Part shown: positions 7,824-16,434 of the stretch, piece after piece
Numbering within the stretch: the stretch's first letter is position 1
Layout: each line of letters opens with the position of its first letter
Assembly (NCBI RefSeq): GCF_042648405.1
Contig: NZ_JBHRXV010000001.1
Location: 515,032-579,031 of the forward strand
Reading direction: 5' to 3'
DNA from: Sphingoaurantiacus capsulatus
GTDB taxonomy: Bacteria; Pseudomonadota; Alphaproteobacteria; Sphingomonadales; Sphingomonadaceae
DNA: 64,000 nt
Translations under genes and position numbers: made by a program
The notes under the pieces: generated by a model
The model's input: only the letters and a program-made list of their open reading frames with translations
Told to the model about the DNA's origin: nothing
Database searches by the model: none

Positions 7824-9140
7824 TCAGGCCGCCTTCTTGTGCCCGCGCCCCTGCCCGGCCTTCAGCTCTTTCAGCAGGTCGCGCACGTAAACGTCGAAAT
7901 CGACCTGCATCGTGTGCCGCGACGAGGCGTAATAATGGCCGCGATGCAGCGCCTCGTCGCTGGTGATCGTGCGGCGCATCTCGTCGGGCGCGGGCAGCGC
8001 GTAGCTGCCGTCGAGCCAGGCGGCGAGGAGCTTCGATTGCTGCTCGGCGAGGTTGACGAGCGTCGGCAGCGACTGCGCCAGCCCCATGAACCACAGCGAG
8101 TGCAGCCGCGGCTCCGCCTGTACCAGCCGCTTGAACAGCGGCAGGTGATTGTCGCGCACCGGGGCGTCGGCGTCGCTGAGGAACGGGAAGCGCATCCTGT
8201 AGCCGGTGGCGTAGACGATGACGTCGACGTCCTCGATCGAGCCATCGGCGAACTTCACCTGTTTGCCCATCAGCTCGGTGATGATCGGCTTGGCCTTGAT
8301 GTCGCCCGAGCCGCAGCGGATCAGGAACTCGCCCGACACGGTCGGATGCGCCTCCAGCGGCCTGTGGTCAGGCTTGGGGAGGCCGTAATCCTCCATCGCG
8401 CCGATCGAGCGCTTGATCGCCCAGGCGGCGAGCTTGCGCTTCATCCAGCCGGGCATCCACGGCGGCAGCAGTGACTTGTCGCTCGGCATGCCGTTGAAAT
8501 ATTTGGGCATCACCCAGACGCCGCGCCGCGCCGACACGAACAGCCGCTTGGCGATCGGCCGCTGGCTCAGCTCCGAGGCGATGTCGACCGCGCTGTTGCC
8601 CAAGCCCACGACGACGACGGTCTTGCCGCGCATGTCGATGGGGTCGAACGGCGTGCGATAGGTATGCGCATGGATCTGCTCGCCGTCGAACGTGCCCGGA
8701 AATTCGGGAATATTCGGGCTCCAGTGATGGCCGTTCGCGACAACGACCGTGTCGTAGGTCTTGGTCTCGCCGGTCGACAGCGTCACGTCCCAGCGCCCGT
8801 CGGGCCGCTGCGCGCACTTGTCGACGCCGGTGTTGAAGCGGATCAGCTCGCGCAGGCCGAAGTGATCGACATACTTGTTGAAGTAGCCATCCATCAGGCT
8901 GTGGTGCGGGAAATCCGGCCAGTCGCCCGGCACGGGAAAATCCTCGAACGCCAGCCGCCATTTCGAGGTGTCGATGTGCAGCGACTGATAGCAGGCGCTC
9001 ATCCCGTTGGGGTTCTGGTAGGCCCAGTTGCCGCCGATCCGATCCGACTTCTCATAGATGTCGAACGGAAGCCCGCGCTCCTTCAGCCGCTTTGCGGTGG
9101 TGAAGCCCGAGCAGCCGGCGCCAATGATGCAGGTCGTCAT
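7824..9140 (-). CDS. Flavin-dependent monooxygenase (FMO/Baeyer-Villiger type)
   Basis: A 438-residue FAD and NADPH enzyme. It has an N-terminal FAD-binding GAGCSG at residues 7-12, the FMO fingerprint FxGxxxHxxxY as F151, G153, H157 and Y161, and the second nucleotide-binding motif GLGNSA at 179-184. ATG at 9140 places the FAD loop at the very N-terminus as the family requires. Class B monooxygenases insert oxygen into ketones (Baeyer-Villiger) or oxidise N and S atoms. Co-transcription with an OYE, and nearby acyl-CoA dehydrogenases and dehydrogenases, favours ring-ketone oxidation, but that is inference. The upstream DUF3047-like gene ends 44 bases away on the same strand. Confidence 0.9.
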   Translation of the reverse strand: MTTCIIGAGCSGFTTAKRLKERGLPFDIYEKSDRIGGNWAYQNPNGMSACYQSLHIDTSKWRLAFEDFPVPGDWPDFPHHSLMDGYFNKYVDHFGLRELIRFNTGVDKCAQRPDGRWDVTLSTGETKTYDTVVVANGHHWSPNIPEFPGTFDGEQIHAHTYRTPFDPIDMRGKTVVVVGLGNSAVDIASELSQRPIAKRLFVSARRGVWVMPKYFNGMPSDKSLLPPWMPGWMKRKLAAWAIKRSIGAMEDYGLPKPDHRPLEAHPTVSGEFLIRCGSGDIKAKPIITELMGKQVKFADGSIEDVDVIVYATGYRMRFPFLSDADAPVRDNHLPLFKRLVQAEPRLHSLWFMGLAQSLPTLVNLAEQQSKLLAAWLDGSYALPAPDEMRRTITSDEALHRGHYYASSRHTMQVDFDVYVRDLLKELKAGQGRGHKKAA

Positions 9141-9184
9141 GGGCCGGCAAGATGCGGCGGCCTCCCGACGGCCGCAAGCTATCG

Positions 9185-10207
9185 CTAGCGTTCGGTCAGG
9201 CGGATATCGCGGAAGCGGGCGCGGCCGCTGTTTCGCTGGAAGACGCTGTTGGCGATCAGCCAGATGCGCACCACCTTGCGCGGGGCCGAGCCATAGGCGC
9301 GGCGGCAATCCTCGGCGATTCCGCGGCTTTCCTCATGCCAGGCGCCGAGCCCCTCGCTGCCCGAGCGCACCACCCAATGCGTCTCGCGATCGCACCAATA
9401 GGGCAGCGGGCATTTGAAGACATGACCTTCGGGCAGGCCGGCGCTCCACATGTAGGTGAGGTCCTGCCCGTTCTCGAACTCGACGGCGATCGACAAATAG
9501 TCGTGGGTGACGGCGAGGTTTTCGGCCAGGCGCGAGGGCAGCTCGCTGACGCACCAGCCCCAGTCGAGTGTGGTGCCGGCGGTGATCGGCACGTCGACGT
9601 CGAGCTGCAGGATGCCGACATCGCCGTGGGTGTGGACACCGATGCCGTCGGTGGTCGGCGCATAGACCCGCCCGTCGCCCAGCCGCCAGAGATGGTGCCA
9701 GCCCGCCGGTGCGCCGCTGCTGTCGGCCTCGCGCGCTTCCGACCAGCGCGCGACGGTGGCGGTCACCGCGCCGGCCAGCCGGCCGGGCTTGGCGGGAAGC
9801 ACATTCCCCGCGTCGCTCGCCCATTCGTCGAGCGCCTTCAGCCGCAGTTCGACCGCGCCGGTCGCCCAGGCGGTGAAGGTGGTGCGGTTGTCGATGAGCT
9901 TGCGGATCGGTGCGCCGCCGCCGATGCGGACCCACAGCGCCACGCGCGGCTCGACACCGACGGCGAGCGCCTGGCTCATCCACGCGACGCCGTGGGCATC
10001 GACGGTGAAGCTGTCGCCCGCTGCCACCTCGACGCCGCTCGGTTTCCAGTCGCGGTCCTTGGCGGTCAGCGTGACGGTGGCCGTCGCGGACGCGCCTTCG
10101 GTGTCGAACGGCGCGGGCGCGGCCTCCAGCTCGGCGGCGATGCGGCTCTTCTCGCGGTGCTGCTGCGCGACGAAGCGCGCGAAGGTCGCGAGTTTGCCGA
10201 GGCTCAA
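9185..10207 (-). CDS. DUF3047-like protein of unknown function
   Basis: 340 residues, no signal peptide or membrane helix. The C-terminal half contains features I associate with DUF3047: tryptophan-rich strands (DWGWCVSELP), a beta-rich body with YMWSAGLPEGHVFKCP, WVVRSGSEGLGAWHEESRGI and a final Arg/Ile segment with FRDIRLTER. The N-terminal half (about 1-130) looks like an added beta domain and I cannot place it. Its ATG overlaps the dipeptidase stop by four bases (ATGA), so translation is probably coupled. Function is unknown; the operon links it to an exported dipeptidase and a flavin monooxygenase. Confidence 0.65.
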   Translation of the reverse strand: MSLGKLATFARFVAQQHREKSRIAAELEAAPAPFDTEGASATATVTLTAKDRDWKPSGVEVAAGDSFTVDAHGVAWMSQALAVGVEPRVALWVRIGGGAPIRKLIDNRTTFTAWATGAVELRLKALDEWASDAGNVLPAKPGRLAGAVTATVARWSEAREADSSGAPAGWHHLWRLGDGRVYAPTTDGIGVHTHGDVGILQLDVDVPITAGTTLDWGWCVSELPSRLAENLAVTHDYLSIAVEFENGQDLTYMWSAGLPEGHVFKCPLPYWCDRETHWVVRSGSEGLGAWHEESRGIAEDCRRAYGSAPRKVVRIWLIANSVFQRNSGRARFRDIRLTER

Positions 10208-11337
10208 CCCCAGACCTCGCCGAACAGCCGCGCGAAGTTGGCGCCGAGCAGCTTTTCGACCTTGCCCGTCGAATGCCCGCGCTTGAGCAGGTCGCCGGCC
10301 AGCGTCTCGAAGCGGCGCGGGTCGTTATATTCCTTGATGAACAGGAAGCCGGTCGGGTTCTCGTCGCCCGGCGCGGCATAGCCGGCCGCCACGCGCCGCT
10401 CGGTCATCTCGCGGAAGCGCTTGCGGAACTCGGGATTGTCGTCGGTGCCGGTGATCGAGCCGTCGGTGCCCAAGCCCACATGGTCCTCGCCCGCCACCTT
10501 CCACGCATGCTCGATATGCGCGATCAGATCCTGGGCGCGCGGCTGGCCGCCTTCGGGGCGAAGGTAGGGCATGAAGTACATGCCGATGACGCCGCCCTTG
10601 TCGGCGAGCTTCTTCATCACCGCGTCATGGGTGTTGCGCGGATGGTCGCGCAGCGCGCGGCAGCCGCTGTGGGTGATCGCGATCGGCGCCTTCGACAGCG
10701 CCAGCACCTCCTCATGCACCTTCGACCCGGCGTGGCTGACATCGACGAGGATGCGGCGCTTGTTCAGCTCCTCGACCAGTTCGCGGCCGAGGCGCGACAG
10801 CCCGCCGTTCGCGGGTTCGAGGCAGCCGTCGCCGAACAGGTTACGGATATTGTAGGTCGGCTGGACGATGCGGACGCCGAGCCGGTGGAAGACGCCGAGC
10901 TTGTCGCGGAAGTCGGCGCCGAACGGCATCGAATCCTGCATGCCGTAGATCAGGCCCATGCGGCCGCTGTCCTTCGCGGCGCGCAGATCGGCGCCTTTCC
11001 GCACCGCCATGAAAAGCCCGGGGTTGAGGTCGATCTCGCGGTTCATCTCCGCCAGCTGATCGACGCTGTCCTCAAAGCTGGTCGGGATGTTGCCGACCGC
11101 GCTGATGGTGATGTTGACGGCGGTGACGCCCGAGGCCCTGGCGTCGGCGAGCAGCTTCGCCGTCATCGGCGCGCCGCGTTCCTGCTTGGGGTCGTAGCCG
11201 CCGGGGCCGCCGAGCGCGTCGATGACCATCGCGCGGTGGTACATGGCCTTTGCCGGCGGCTCCGCCGCGAACGCCCGCGTGCTAGATGCCGCCGCCAGCG
11301 CGCCCGCGCCCATCAGGAAATTCCGTCGTCCGATCAT
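10204..11337 (-). CDS. Membrane dipeptidase, peptidase M19 family, Tat-exported
   Basis: A 377-residue zinc dipeptidase. The N-terminus starts MIGRRNFLMGAGALAAASS, a twin-arginine signal ending near AFAA, so the mature enzyme is periplasmic. Family features are VIDALGGPG (a variant of the usual metal-binding DGHND), a bridging-acid region within LVEELNKRRILVDVSHAG, and ITHSGCRALRDHPRN, which carries a metal-ligand His. The usual first metal motif DxHxD is not obvious in the mature N-terminus (DALGGP), so the metal site may differ. ATG at 11337 has GGGAGG upstream; the longer open frame runs into a repeat and is rejected. Likely cleaves dipeptides or a related amide; it is the first gene of a four-gene run. 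Confidence 0.85.
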   Translation of the reverse strand: MIGRRNFLMGAGALAAASSTRAFAAEPPAKAMYHRAMVIDALGGPGGYDPKQERGAPMTAKLLADARASGVTAVNITISAVGNIPTSFEDSVDQLAEMNREIDLNPGLFMAVRKGADLRAAKDSGRMGLIYGMQDSMPFGADFRDKLGVFHRLGVRIVQPTYNIRNLFGDGCLEPANGGLSRLGRELVEELNKRRILVDVSHAGSKVHEEVLALSKAPIAITHSGCRALRDHPRNTHDAVMKKLADKGGVIGMYFMPYLRPEGGQPRAQDLIAHIEHAWKVAGEDHVGLGTDGSITGTDDNPEFRKRFREMTERRVAAGYAAPGDENPTGFLFIKEYNDPRRFETLAGDLLKRGHSTGKVEKLLGANFARLFGEVWG

Positions 11338-11423
11338 GCCCCGTGCCTCCCGTTTCGCCGATGCTGGCGAAAGGCGCGGGTGGAGGCAAGCTGTTGCGAA
11401 CGCTACCCCACCCTCCCAAACGG

Positions 11424-11499
11424 CGTCATCCCGGCGAAGGCCGGGATCCATCTTCTCCACCGTTGGCGGCAATGGATCCCGGCCTTCGCCGGGATGACG
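11424..11499. repeat. REP-like palindromic element, copy 3
   Basis: Both arms are the ATCCCGGC/GCCGGGAT variant with GAAG and CTTC turns, bounded by CGTC and GACG, and a 30-base centre. It separates the short acyl-CoA dehydrogenase from the dipeptidase gene on the same strand and could attenuate read-through between them. Confidence 0.9.
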
Positions 11500-11524
11500 G
11501 TCGTTTGATGTTTGACGGTCAGGC

Positions 11525-12670
11525 TTACGCCGCCTCGTCGATCGACAGGCGCTCGTAGCGCGACAGGTGATGGTCGATCGAGCCGAACTGGCTCTCGATC
11601 ATCGTGGCGCGCTTGAAATAATGGCCGACCGCCAACTCGTCGGTCATGCCCATGCCGCCGTGGATCTGGATGGCGCTCTGGCCGACGAACTTGCAGGCCT
11701 TGCCGACGCGCGACTTCGCCGCCGATACCGCCTTGGCGCGCTCGTGGGCGGACTCGTCGAGCTTCAGCGTGGCCATCAGCGTCAGGCTGACCGACTGCTC
11801 GACCTCCATGAACATGTCGACCATGCGGTGTTGCAGCACCTGGAAGTTGGAGATCGCCGTGCCGAACTGCTTGCGCTGTTTGGCATAATCGAGCGTCTGC
11901 AGGTGCATCTGGCGCATCACGCCACCGGCCTCGGCGCAGATCGCCACCGTCGCCTCGTCGATCACCTGTTCAACCAGCGGCAGCGCGCCGCCCTCGGCGC
12001 CGAGCAGCGCCGACGCCGGCACGCTCGCGTTCTCGAAATAGACTTCCGAGGCGCGGCCGCCGTCGACGGTCGGATAGTCGCGCGTCGAGACGCCCTTGGC
12101 GCCCTTCTCGACGAGGAACAGCGACACGCCGTCGCGGTCGCGCTGCCCGCCGCCGGTGCGCGCGGTGACGATCAAATGCGTGGCGTGCGGCGCATCGCGC
12201 ACCACCGCCTTGTGGCCGTTCAACACCCAGCCGCCGCCGTCCTTCCTGGCGGTGGTCTTGAGGTCGGCCCAATTGTAGCGCGCGTGCGGCTCGGCACAGG
12301 CGAAGGCGGTGAGCACATCGCCGCCGATGATGCCGCCGATCAGCTCGCCCGCCGCGTCGCCGCCGGCCGCCTTCAGGAAGCCGCCGCCGATCACCACGGT
12401 CGACAGATAGGGCTCGATCACGAGGCGCGAGCCCAGTTCTTCCATCACGACCATATTCTCGAGCGCGCCGCCGCCGAGGCCGCCATGCTCTTCGGCGAAC
12501 GGCGCCCCAAGGATGCCCAGCTCCTCGGCGAAGGCCTTCCAGGTGTCGCGCGACCAGCCGGCGTCGGAGCGGACGATCTTCATCCGCGTCTCATGGTCGT
12601 AGCGATCCGACAGGTAGCGCGCGAGCGTGTCGCGCAGCATCGTCTGCGTTTCGGTGTAGTTGAAGTCCAT
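11525..12670 (-). CDS. Acyl-CoA dehydrogenase, small-subunit (PimD-like) type
   Basis: A 381-residue flavoprotein that introduces a trans-2 double bond into an acyl-CoA. It carries the N-terminal helical domain (MDFNYTETQTMLRDTLARYL), a GAPFAEEHGGLGGG substrate-side loop, and C-terminal QIHGGMGMTDELAVGHYFKR. The usual C-terminal YEGT with the catalytic glutamate is absent, being replaced by the region IESQFGSIDHHL. It lies just downstream of a longer paralogue on the same strand. Such adjacent pairs form heteromeric dehydrogenases in steroid and pimelate degraders, and this is probably the partner subunit. A 120-base repeat fills the gap between the two genes. Confidence 0.88.
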   Translation of the reverse strand: MDFNYTETQTMLRDTLARYLSDRYDHETRMKIVRSDAGWSRDTWKAFAEELGILGAPFAEEHGGLGGGALENMVVMEELGSRLVIEPYLSTVVIGGGFLKAAGGDAAGELIGGIIGGDVLTAFACAEPHARYNWADLKTTARKDGGGWVLNGHKAVVRDAPHATHLIVTARTGGGQRDRDGVSLFLVEKGAKGVSTRDYPTVDGGRASEVYFENASVPASALLGAEGGALPLVEQVIDEATVAICAEAGGVMRQMHLQTLDYAKQRKQFGTAISNFQVLQHRMVDMFMEVEQSVSLTLMATLKLDESAHERAKAVSAAKSRVGKACKFVGQSAIQIHGGMGMTDELAVGHYFKRATMIESQFGSIDHHLSRYERLSIDEAA

Positions 12671-12689
12671 CGTTGCCCCGCTTTTCAGT

Positions 12690-12810
12690 CCCCTCTCCCT
12701 GGAGGGGAGAGGGTTAGGGAGAGGGTGGTCGGAGAATTTGGCGCGAGCTTGGAGACCACCCTCTCCCCGCTCGCTTCAGCGAGTCGCCCTCTCCCCTCCA
12801 GGGAGAGGGG
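12690..12810. repeat. Long inverted-repeat element, family 2, copy A
   Basis: About 120 bases. The outer arms are CCCCTCTCCCTGGAGGGGAG-like and its complement near the right end. Inside are GGGAGAGGGTGGTCGG and GACCACCCTCTCCCC, then a small GCTCGCT..AGCGAG hairpin. The element can fold as nested hairpins over its whole length. A second copy with the same order of parts lies at 29937-30056. It sits between two co-directional acyl-CoA dehydrogenase genes. Confidence 0.85.
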
Positions 12811-12815
12811 TCGGA

Positions 12816-14003
12816 TCACAGTCCCAGCACCATCTTCGCGATGATGTTACGCTGGATCTCGTTCGACCCGCCGTAGATCGTGGTCTTGCGCATGTTGAAA
12901 TAGGTCGGCGCCGCGCGGTGGGCGTAGTCGGGCCCGATGCCGTGCTCGTTGGTGCCTTCCAGCCCGCGGAAGTAGGGCGCGCCATAATGGCCGACAGCTT
13001 CGAGGATCAGCTCGGTGATCCGCTGCTGGATTTCCGAGCCCTTGATCTTGAGCAGCGAGGATTCCGGCCCCGGCCCCTTGCCCGCCGCGGAAGAAGCAAG
13101 CGAGCGCAGCTCGGTATATTCGAGCGAGGTCAGGTCGATCTCCAGCTCGGCGATCTTGCGCTTGAAGAACGGGTTCTGGATCAGCGGCTGGCCCTCGTCG
13201 ACCTCGCTCGCCGCGATGTCGCGCAGCCGCTCCACGCCGCGCTTCGACCGGGCGACGCCGGCGATGCCGGTGCGCTCGTGCGCGAGCAGGAACTTGGCGC
13301 AGGTCCAGCCCTTGTTCTCTTCATAGATGCGGTTTTCTACGGGTACGCGGACGTTCTCCAGCCACACCTCGTTCACCTCATGCTCGCCGCCGAGCGTGAT
13401 GATCGGGCGAACGGTGACGCCGGGCGACTTCATGTCGATGAGCAGGAAGCTGATGCCCTCCTGCGGCTTCGACGCCGGGTCGGTGCGGACGAGGAAGAAG
13501 CCCCAGTCGGCGTGCTGCGCCAATGTGGTCCAGGTCTTCTGGCCGTTGACGATATAATGGTCGCCGTCGCGCTCCGCGCGGGTGCGCAGGCTGGCGAGGT
13601 CGGACCCGGCGCCCGGCTCCGAATAGCCCTGGCACCACCAGTCGTCGCCCGACAGGATGCCGGGCAGGAACTTCGCCTTCTGTTCGGGCGTGCCGAAGGT
13701 GTAGATCACCGGGCCGACCATGTTGATGCCGAACGGCATGATCGGCGTCGTCTCGGCGCGGGCGAGCTCTTCGGAGAAGATGTAGCGCTGCACGGCGTTC
13801 CAGCCGGGGCCGCCATATTCGGTCGGCCAGGCCGGTGCGACCCAGCCCTTCTTGGCGAGGATGCGGTGCCAGGCGAGCAGCTCGTCCTTGGTCAGATCCT
13901 CGCGTCCGCCCTTGCCGCGAAGGCTGGCGGGAAAATTCTCGGCAATGAAGGTGCGAACCTCGTCACGGAAGGCGATGTCTTCCGGACTGAACTGAAGGTC
14001 CAT
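12816..14003 (-). CDS. Acyl-CoA dehydrogenase, large-subunit (PimC-like) type
   Basis: A 395-residue acyl-CoA dehydrogenase beginning MDLQFSPEDIAFRDEVRTF. FAD and substrate elements are clear: YSEPGAGSDLASLRT, NGQKTWTTLAQHADW, and a C-terminal TTIYGGSNEIQRNIIAK. At the usual YEGT position the glutamate is Gly; a glutamate in AHERTGIAG aligns by eye with the alternative base seen in isovaleryl-CoA dehydrogenase, so catalysis may use that residue. ATG at 14003 follows GGGGAG; earlier in-frame codons look non-coding. It is probably co-expressed with the smaller subunit downstream. It is divergent from the L,D-transpeptidase with about 236 bases between them. Confidence 0.9.
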   Translation of the reverse strand: MDLQFSPEDIAFRDEVRTFIAENFPASLRGKGGREDLTKDELLAWHRILAKKGWVAPAWPTEYGGPGWNAVQRYIFSEELARAETTPIMPFGINMVGPVIYTFGTPEQKAKFLPGILSGDDWWCQGYSEPGAGSDLASLRTRAERDGDHYIVNGQKTWTTLAQHADWGFFLVRTDPASKPQEGISFLLIDMKSPGVTVRPIITLGGEHEVNEVWLENVRVPVENRIYEENKGWTCAKFLLAHERTGIAGVARSKRGVERLRDIAASEVDEGQPLIQNPFFKRKIAELEIDLTSLEYTELRSLASSAAGKGPGPESSLLKIKGSEIQQRITELILEAVGHYGAPYFRGLEGTNEHGIGPDYAHRAAPTYFNMRKTTIYGGSNEIQRNIIAKMVLGL

Positions 14004-14114
14004 CGGTGCGTTCTCCCCAAACTGGATAGCGCCAGCGCTACCGCTGCGGCACCAGCCGCGCAACCTAGCGCAACTGCCACTCCTCACGTTCCAGAAGAGC
14101 CGAAAACCGTCGTT

Positions 14115-14132
14115 TTGGGGGTAAACCCCCAA
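14115..14132. promoter_or_regulatory. 7-bp hairpin in divergent intergenic region
   Basis: TTGGGGG and CCCCCAA flank a TAAA loop. A run of six T follows at 14141-14146 on the plus strand, giving a terminator or attenuator shape upstream of the L,D-transpeptidase. No gene ends on the plus strand just upstream, so an operator or leader role is also possible. Confidence 0.45.
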
Positions 14133-14187
14133 TAATCACGATTTTTTGGAAACGCAAGCGGCAAATGTGCGTTACGGTCATGTATCA

Positions 14188-14231
14188 GTTGCGTACCCCT
14201 GTTGTGTCTGTTGCGTACCCTTTGTTGTGTG
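14188..14231. repeat. Imperfect 22-base tandem direct repeat upstream of L,D-transpeptidase
   Basis: Two adjacent 22-base units beginning GTTGCGTACCC and ending TTGTTGTGT or TGTTGTGT. They are nearly identical and end about nine bases before the chosen ATG at 14240. Because the spacing is about two helical turns, the pair could be a regulator binding site, or a duplication that reshaped the leader. Confidence 0.7.
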
Positions 14232-14239
14232 GTGTGAAA

Positions 14240-15484
14240 ATGCGTTCAGCTCCCATAGTGCGTGCGTTTCGGCGCCGGTCGACCGTGGTCCTGCTTTCGC
14301 TGGCAGCGGTCGTGCCGGCGCCGTCCCTGGCGGAAGTCCCCGTCGCGGCCCCGACGATGACCAGCGCGCCCGTGGCGCAGGTGCCGTCGGTGACGTGGAG
14401 CAAGTCATCGGCGAAGGCGCTGATCGAGGTGATCGAGGCGTCGGCGGACGAGGGCCTCGACCCCGCGGATTACGGCGCCGACCGGCTGCGTGACGCGATG
14501 GAGCGCGGGCAGATCGACCCGGTGGCGTTCAACGCCGCGGCGATGAAGCTGGCCAGCGACTATCGCTATGGCCGCGTGCCGCGCAACGAGCGCGTCGACT
14601 GGTTCAGCGAGCCGGCGAATCCCATCCTGCTGGCCACCCTCGTCGCCAACGGCATCAATGACGACAAGGTCGAGAAGACCTTCGACAAGCTGCTGCCGCA
14701 GACCGAGGATTATAAGTCGCTGAAGCGCGCGCTGGCCGAGACGCCGGCGTCGGACACCGCGAAGCGCACCGCGTTGATGGTCAATCTCGAGCGCTGGCGC
14801 TGGATGCCGCGCGAGATGGGCAACAAGCATATCTTCGTGAACATCCCCTCGTACCGCGTCGAGCTGGTCGAGGACGGCGCCGTCGTCGCCGAGCATGCCG
14901 CGATCGTCGGCAAGCCGGCGAGCCCGACCCCGCAATTCTCCACCGAGGTGAAGGCGGTGCGCTTCAACCCGGGCTGGGCAGTGCCGCCGGGCCTGAAGAA
15001 GCAGAAGCTCGCCATGTACCAGCGCAATCCGGCGGCCGCCCGTCGCGCCGGCTACAGCGTCAAGCAGGGCCCAGATGGTCCCGCGATCTTTCAGGCCCCG
15101 GGGCCGGGCAATGCGCTCGGCCAGGTGCGCCTGGTGATGCCCAATCCGTACATGATCTACCTGCATGACACGCCCGAGAAGAAGCTGTTCGGCAAGGAAG
15201 CACGCGCCCTGAGCCAGGGCTGCGTGCGCACCGACCGCCCGGTCGAGTTCGCCGAGCGGCTGCTGACCGAGGACGGCACCTCGTCGTCCGAGATCGACGC
15301 GGCGCTGGCCAAGCGGAACACGACGCGCGAGCTGTCGCTGAACAAGTCGGTGCCGGTGCACATCGCCTATTTCACCGCCGAGGCGGATGAGGGTGGATCG
15401 GTAAAGATGCTGAGCGATCCCTATGGGCGCGACGCGCGCGTGGCGCGGGCGCTGGGCGGCAGCGTGGCGCTGGCGTCGAAGTAA
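14240..15484 (+). CDS. L,D-transpeptidase (YcbB/LdtD-like)
   Basis: A 415-residue periplasmic enzyme that forms 3-3 peptidoglycan cross-links. It has an N-terminal signal (MRSAPIVRAFRRRSTVVLLS, cleavage near SLA-E), then a scaffold domain with LVNLERWRWMP and NIPSYRVELVEDG. The YkuD catalytic domain contains HDTPEKKLFG and SQGCVRTDRP, with the nucleophile at Cys328. The order scaffold then YkuD matches YcbB, but the protein is shorter and lacks an obvious peptidoglycan-binding repeat after the scaffold. ATG at 14240 is chosen because it starts the signal peptide; the frame is open further upstream but would put non-signal residues first. A direct repeat lies just upstream. The cross-links it forms are beta-lactam-insensitive in related systems. 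Confidence 0.92.
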   Translation: MRSAPIVRAFRRRSTVVLLSLAAVVPAPSLAEVPVAAPTMTSAPVAQVPSVTWSKSSAKALIEVIEASADEGLDPADYGADRLRDAMERGQIDPVAFNAAAMKLASDYRYGRVPRNERVDWFSEPANPILLATLVANGINDDKVEKTFDKLLPQTEDYKSLKRALAETPASDTAKRTALMVNLERWRWMPREMGNKHIFVNIPSYRVELVEDGAVVAEHAAIVGKPASPTPQFSTEVKAVRFNPGWAVPPGLKKQKLAMYQRNPAAARRAGYSVKQGPDGPAIFQAPGPGNALGQVRLVMPNPYMIYLHDTPEKKLFGKEARALSQGCVRTDRPVEFAERLLTEDGTSSSEIDAALAKRNTTRELSLNKSVPVHIAYFTAEADEGGSVKMLSDPYGRDARVARALGGSVALASK

Positions 15485-15507
15485 ACTTCGCCTTCAACAC
15501 CTATCAC

Positions 15508-15576
15508 CGTCATTCCGGCGAAAGCCGGAATCCAGACCGACCGTCGGACTGGATTCCGGCTTTCGCCGGAATGACG
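15508..15576. repeat. REP-like palindromic element, copy 4
   Basis: Both arms are the ATTCCGGC/GCCGGAAT variant with GAAA and TTTC turns. It lies between the L,D-transpeptidase stop and the endonuclease V start, 22 bases before the latter, and could end transcription of the former. Confidence 0.9.
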
Positions 15577-15597
15577 ACTGTGGGGTAGTGACTGGAC

Positions 15598-16311
15598 ATG
15601 CCTACCACCCCCACCAACTGGCTCTACCCGCCCGACCTTACCGTCGCGACCGAAGTGCAGCGGGAGCTGGCATCGCGGGTGATCGCCGAGGACGACTTCG
15701 GCCCGATCAATACCGTCGGCGGCACCGATATCAGTTGCCGCCCGCGCGACCCCAAGGCGCAGGTTCACGCCGCCATCGTCACCTGCGACTGGCCCAGCCT
15801 GACCCGACGCGAAGTTGCCACCGCGTCCGACCTGCCGCGCTTCCCCTATGTCTCCGGCTACCTCGGCTTCCGCGAAAGCCCGGTGCTCGTCGACGCCTTC
15901 GCGAAACTCGCGCGCAAGCCCGACCTGCTGTTCGTCGACGGGCAGGGCCTCAGCCATCCGCGTGGGTTCGGCATCGCCTGCCAACTCGGCGTGCTGCTCG
16001 ACGTGCCGGCCATCGGCGTCGGCAAGTCGGTGCTGGTCGGCACGCCGGCCGCGCCGCTCGGCCCCGACCCCGGCGACCGGGTGCCGATGGTGTGGAAGGG
16101 GCGCACCGTCGGTATGGCGCTGCGCACCCGGCCCCGCGCCAACCCGCTCTACATCTCCGCCGGCCACCGCATCTCGCTCGAAAGCGCGGTCGAGCATGTG
16201 CTCGCCGCCACCCGCGGCTACCGCCTGCCCGAGCCGACGCGCCGCGCGCATGACGCCGCGGGCGAGCTGCGGCGCAGCGTCGAAGGGGATGTCGCCGGAC
16301 TGATCGGCTGA
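15598..16311 (+). CDS. nfi: Endonuclease V (deoxyinosine 3' endonuclease)
   Basis: A 237-residue repair nuclease that nicks DNA at the second phosphodiester bond 3' of deoxyinosine. Catalytic and family motifs are in order: VGGTDIS with Asp44, YVSGYLGFRE with Glu93, and LLFVDGQGLSHPRGFG with Asp114 and His120, followed by GVGKS. The length matches the family (about 225 residues). The variants YVSGYLGFRE for the usual YVPGLLxFRE and GQG for GHG are noticeable but keep the metal ligands. The ATG at 15598 has no strong ribosome binding site. It precedes an EF-G-like gene by 123 bases on the same strand; no functional link is obvious. Confidence 0.93.
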   Translation: MPTTPTNWLYPPDLTVATEVQRELASRVIAEDDFGPINTVGGTDISCRPRDPKAQVHAAIVTCDWPSLTRREVATASDLPRFPYVSGYLGFRESPVLVDAFAKLARKPDLLFVDGQGLSHPRGFGIACQLGVLLDVPAIGVGKSVLVGTPAAPLGPDPGDRVPMVWKGRTVGMALRTRPRANPLYISAGHRISLESAVEHVLAATRGYRLPEPTRRAHDAAGELRRSVEGDVAGLIG

Positions 16312-16434
16312 CGCGCTGAATCGACCTTGCGCGACTCGCAAGGGAGGCAGACCCTAGCTGGTCCCGACGGTCGCCACGGCCAGAAGGCCGCGCGCGACCG
16401 CCATTTCATGGCGAGCGAACGGCTGGAGGGAATG

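Noticed and set aside
16312..16434. tRNA or small RNA between endonuclease V and the EF-G-like gene
   Set aside because: No cloverleaf, no TTC loop and no terminator are visible in these 123 bases.
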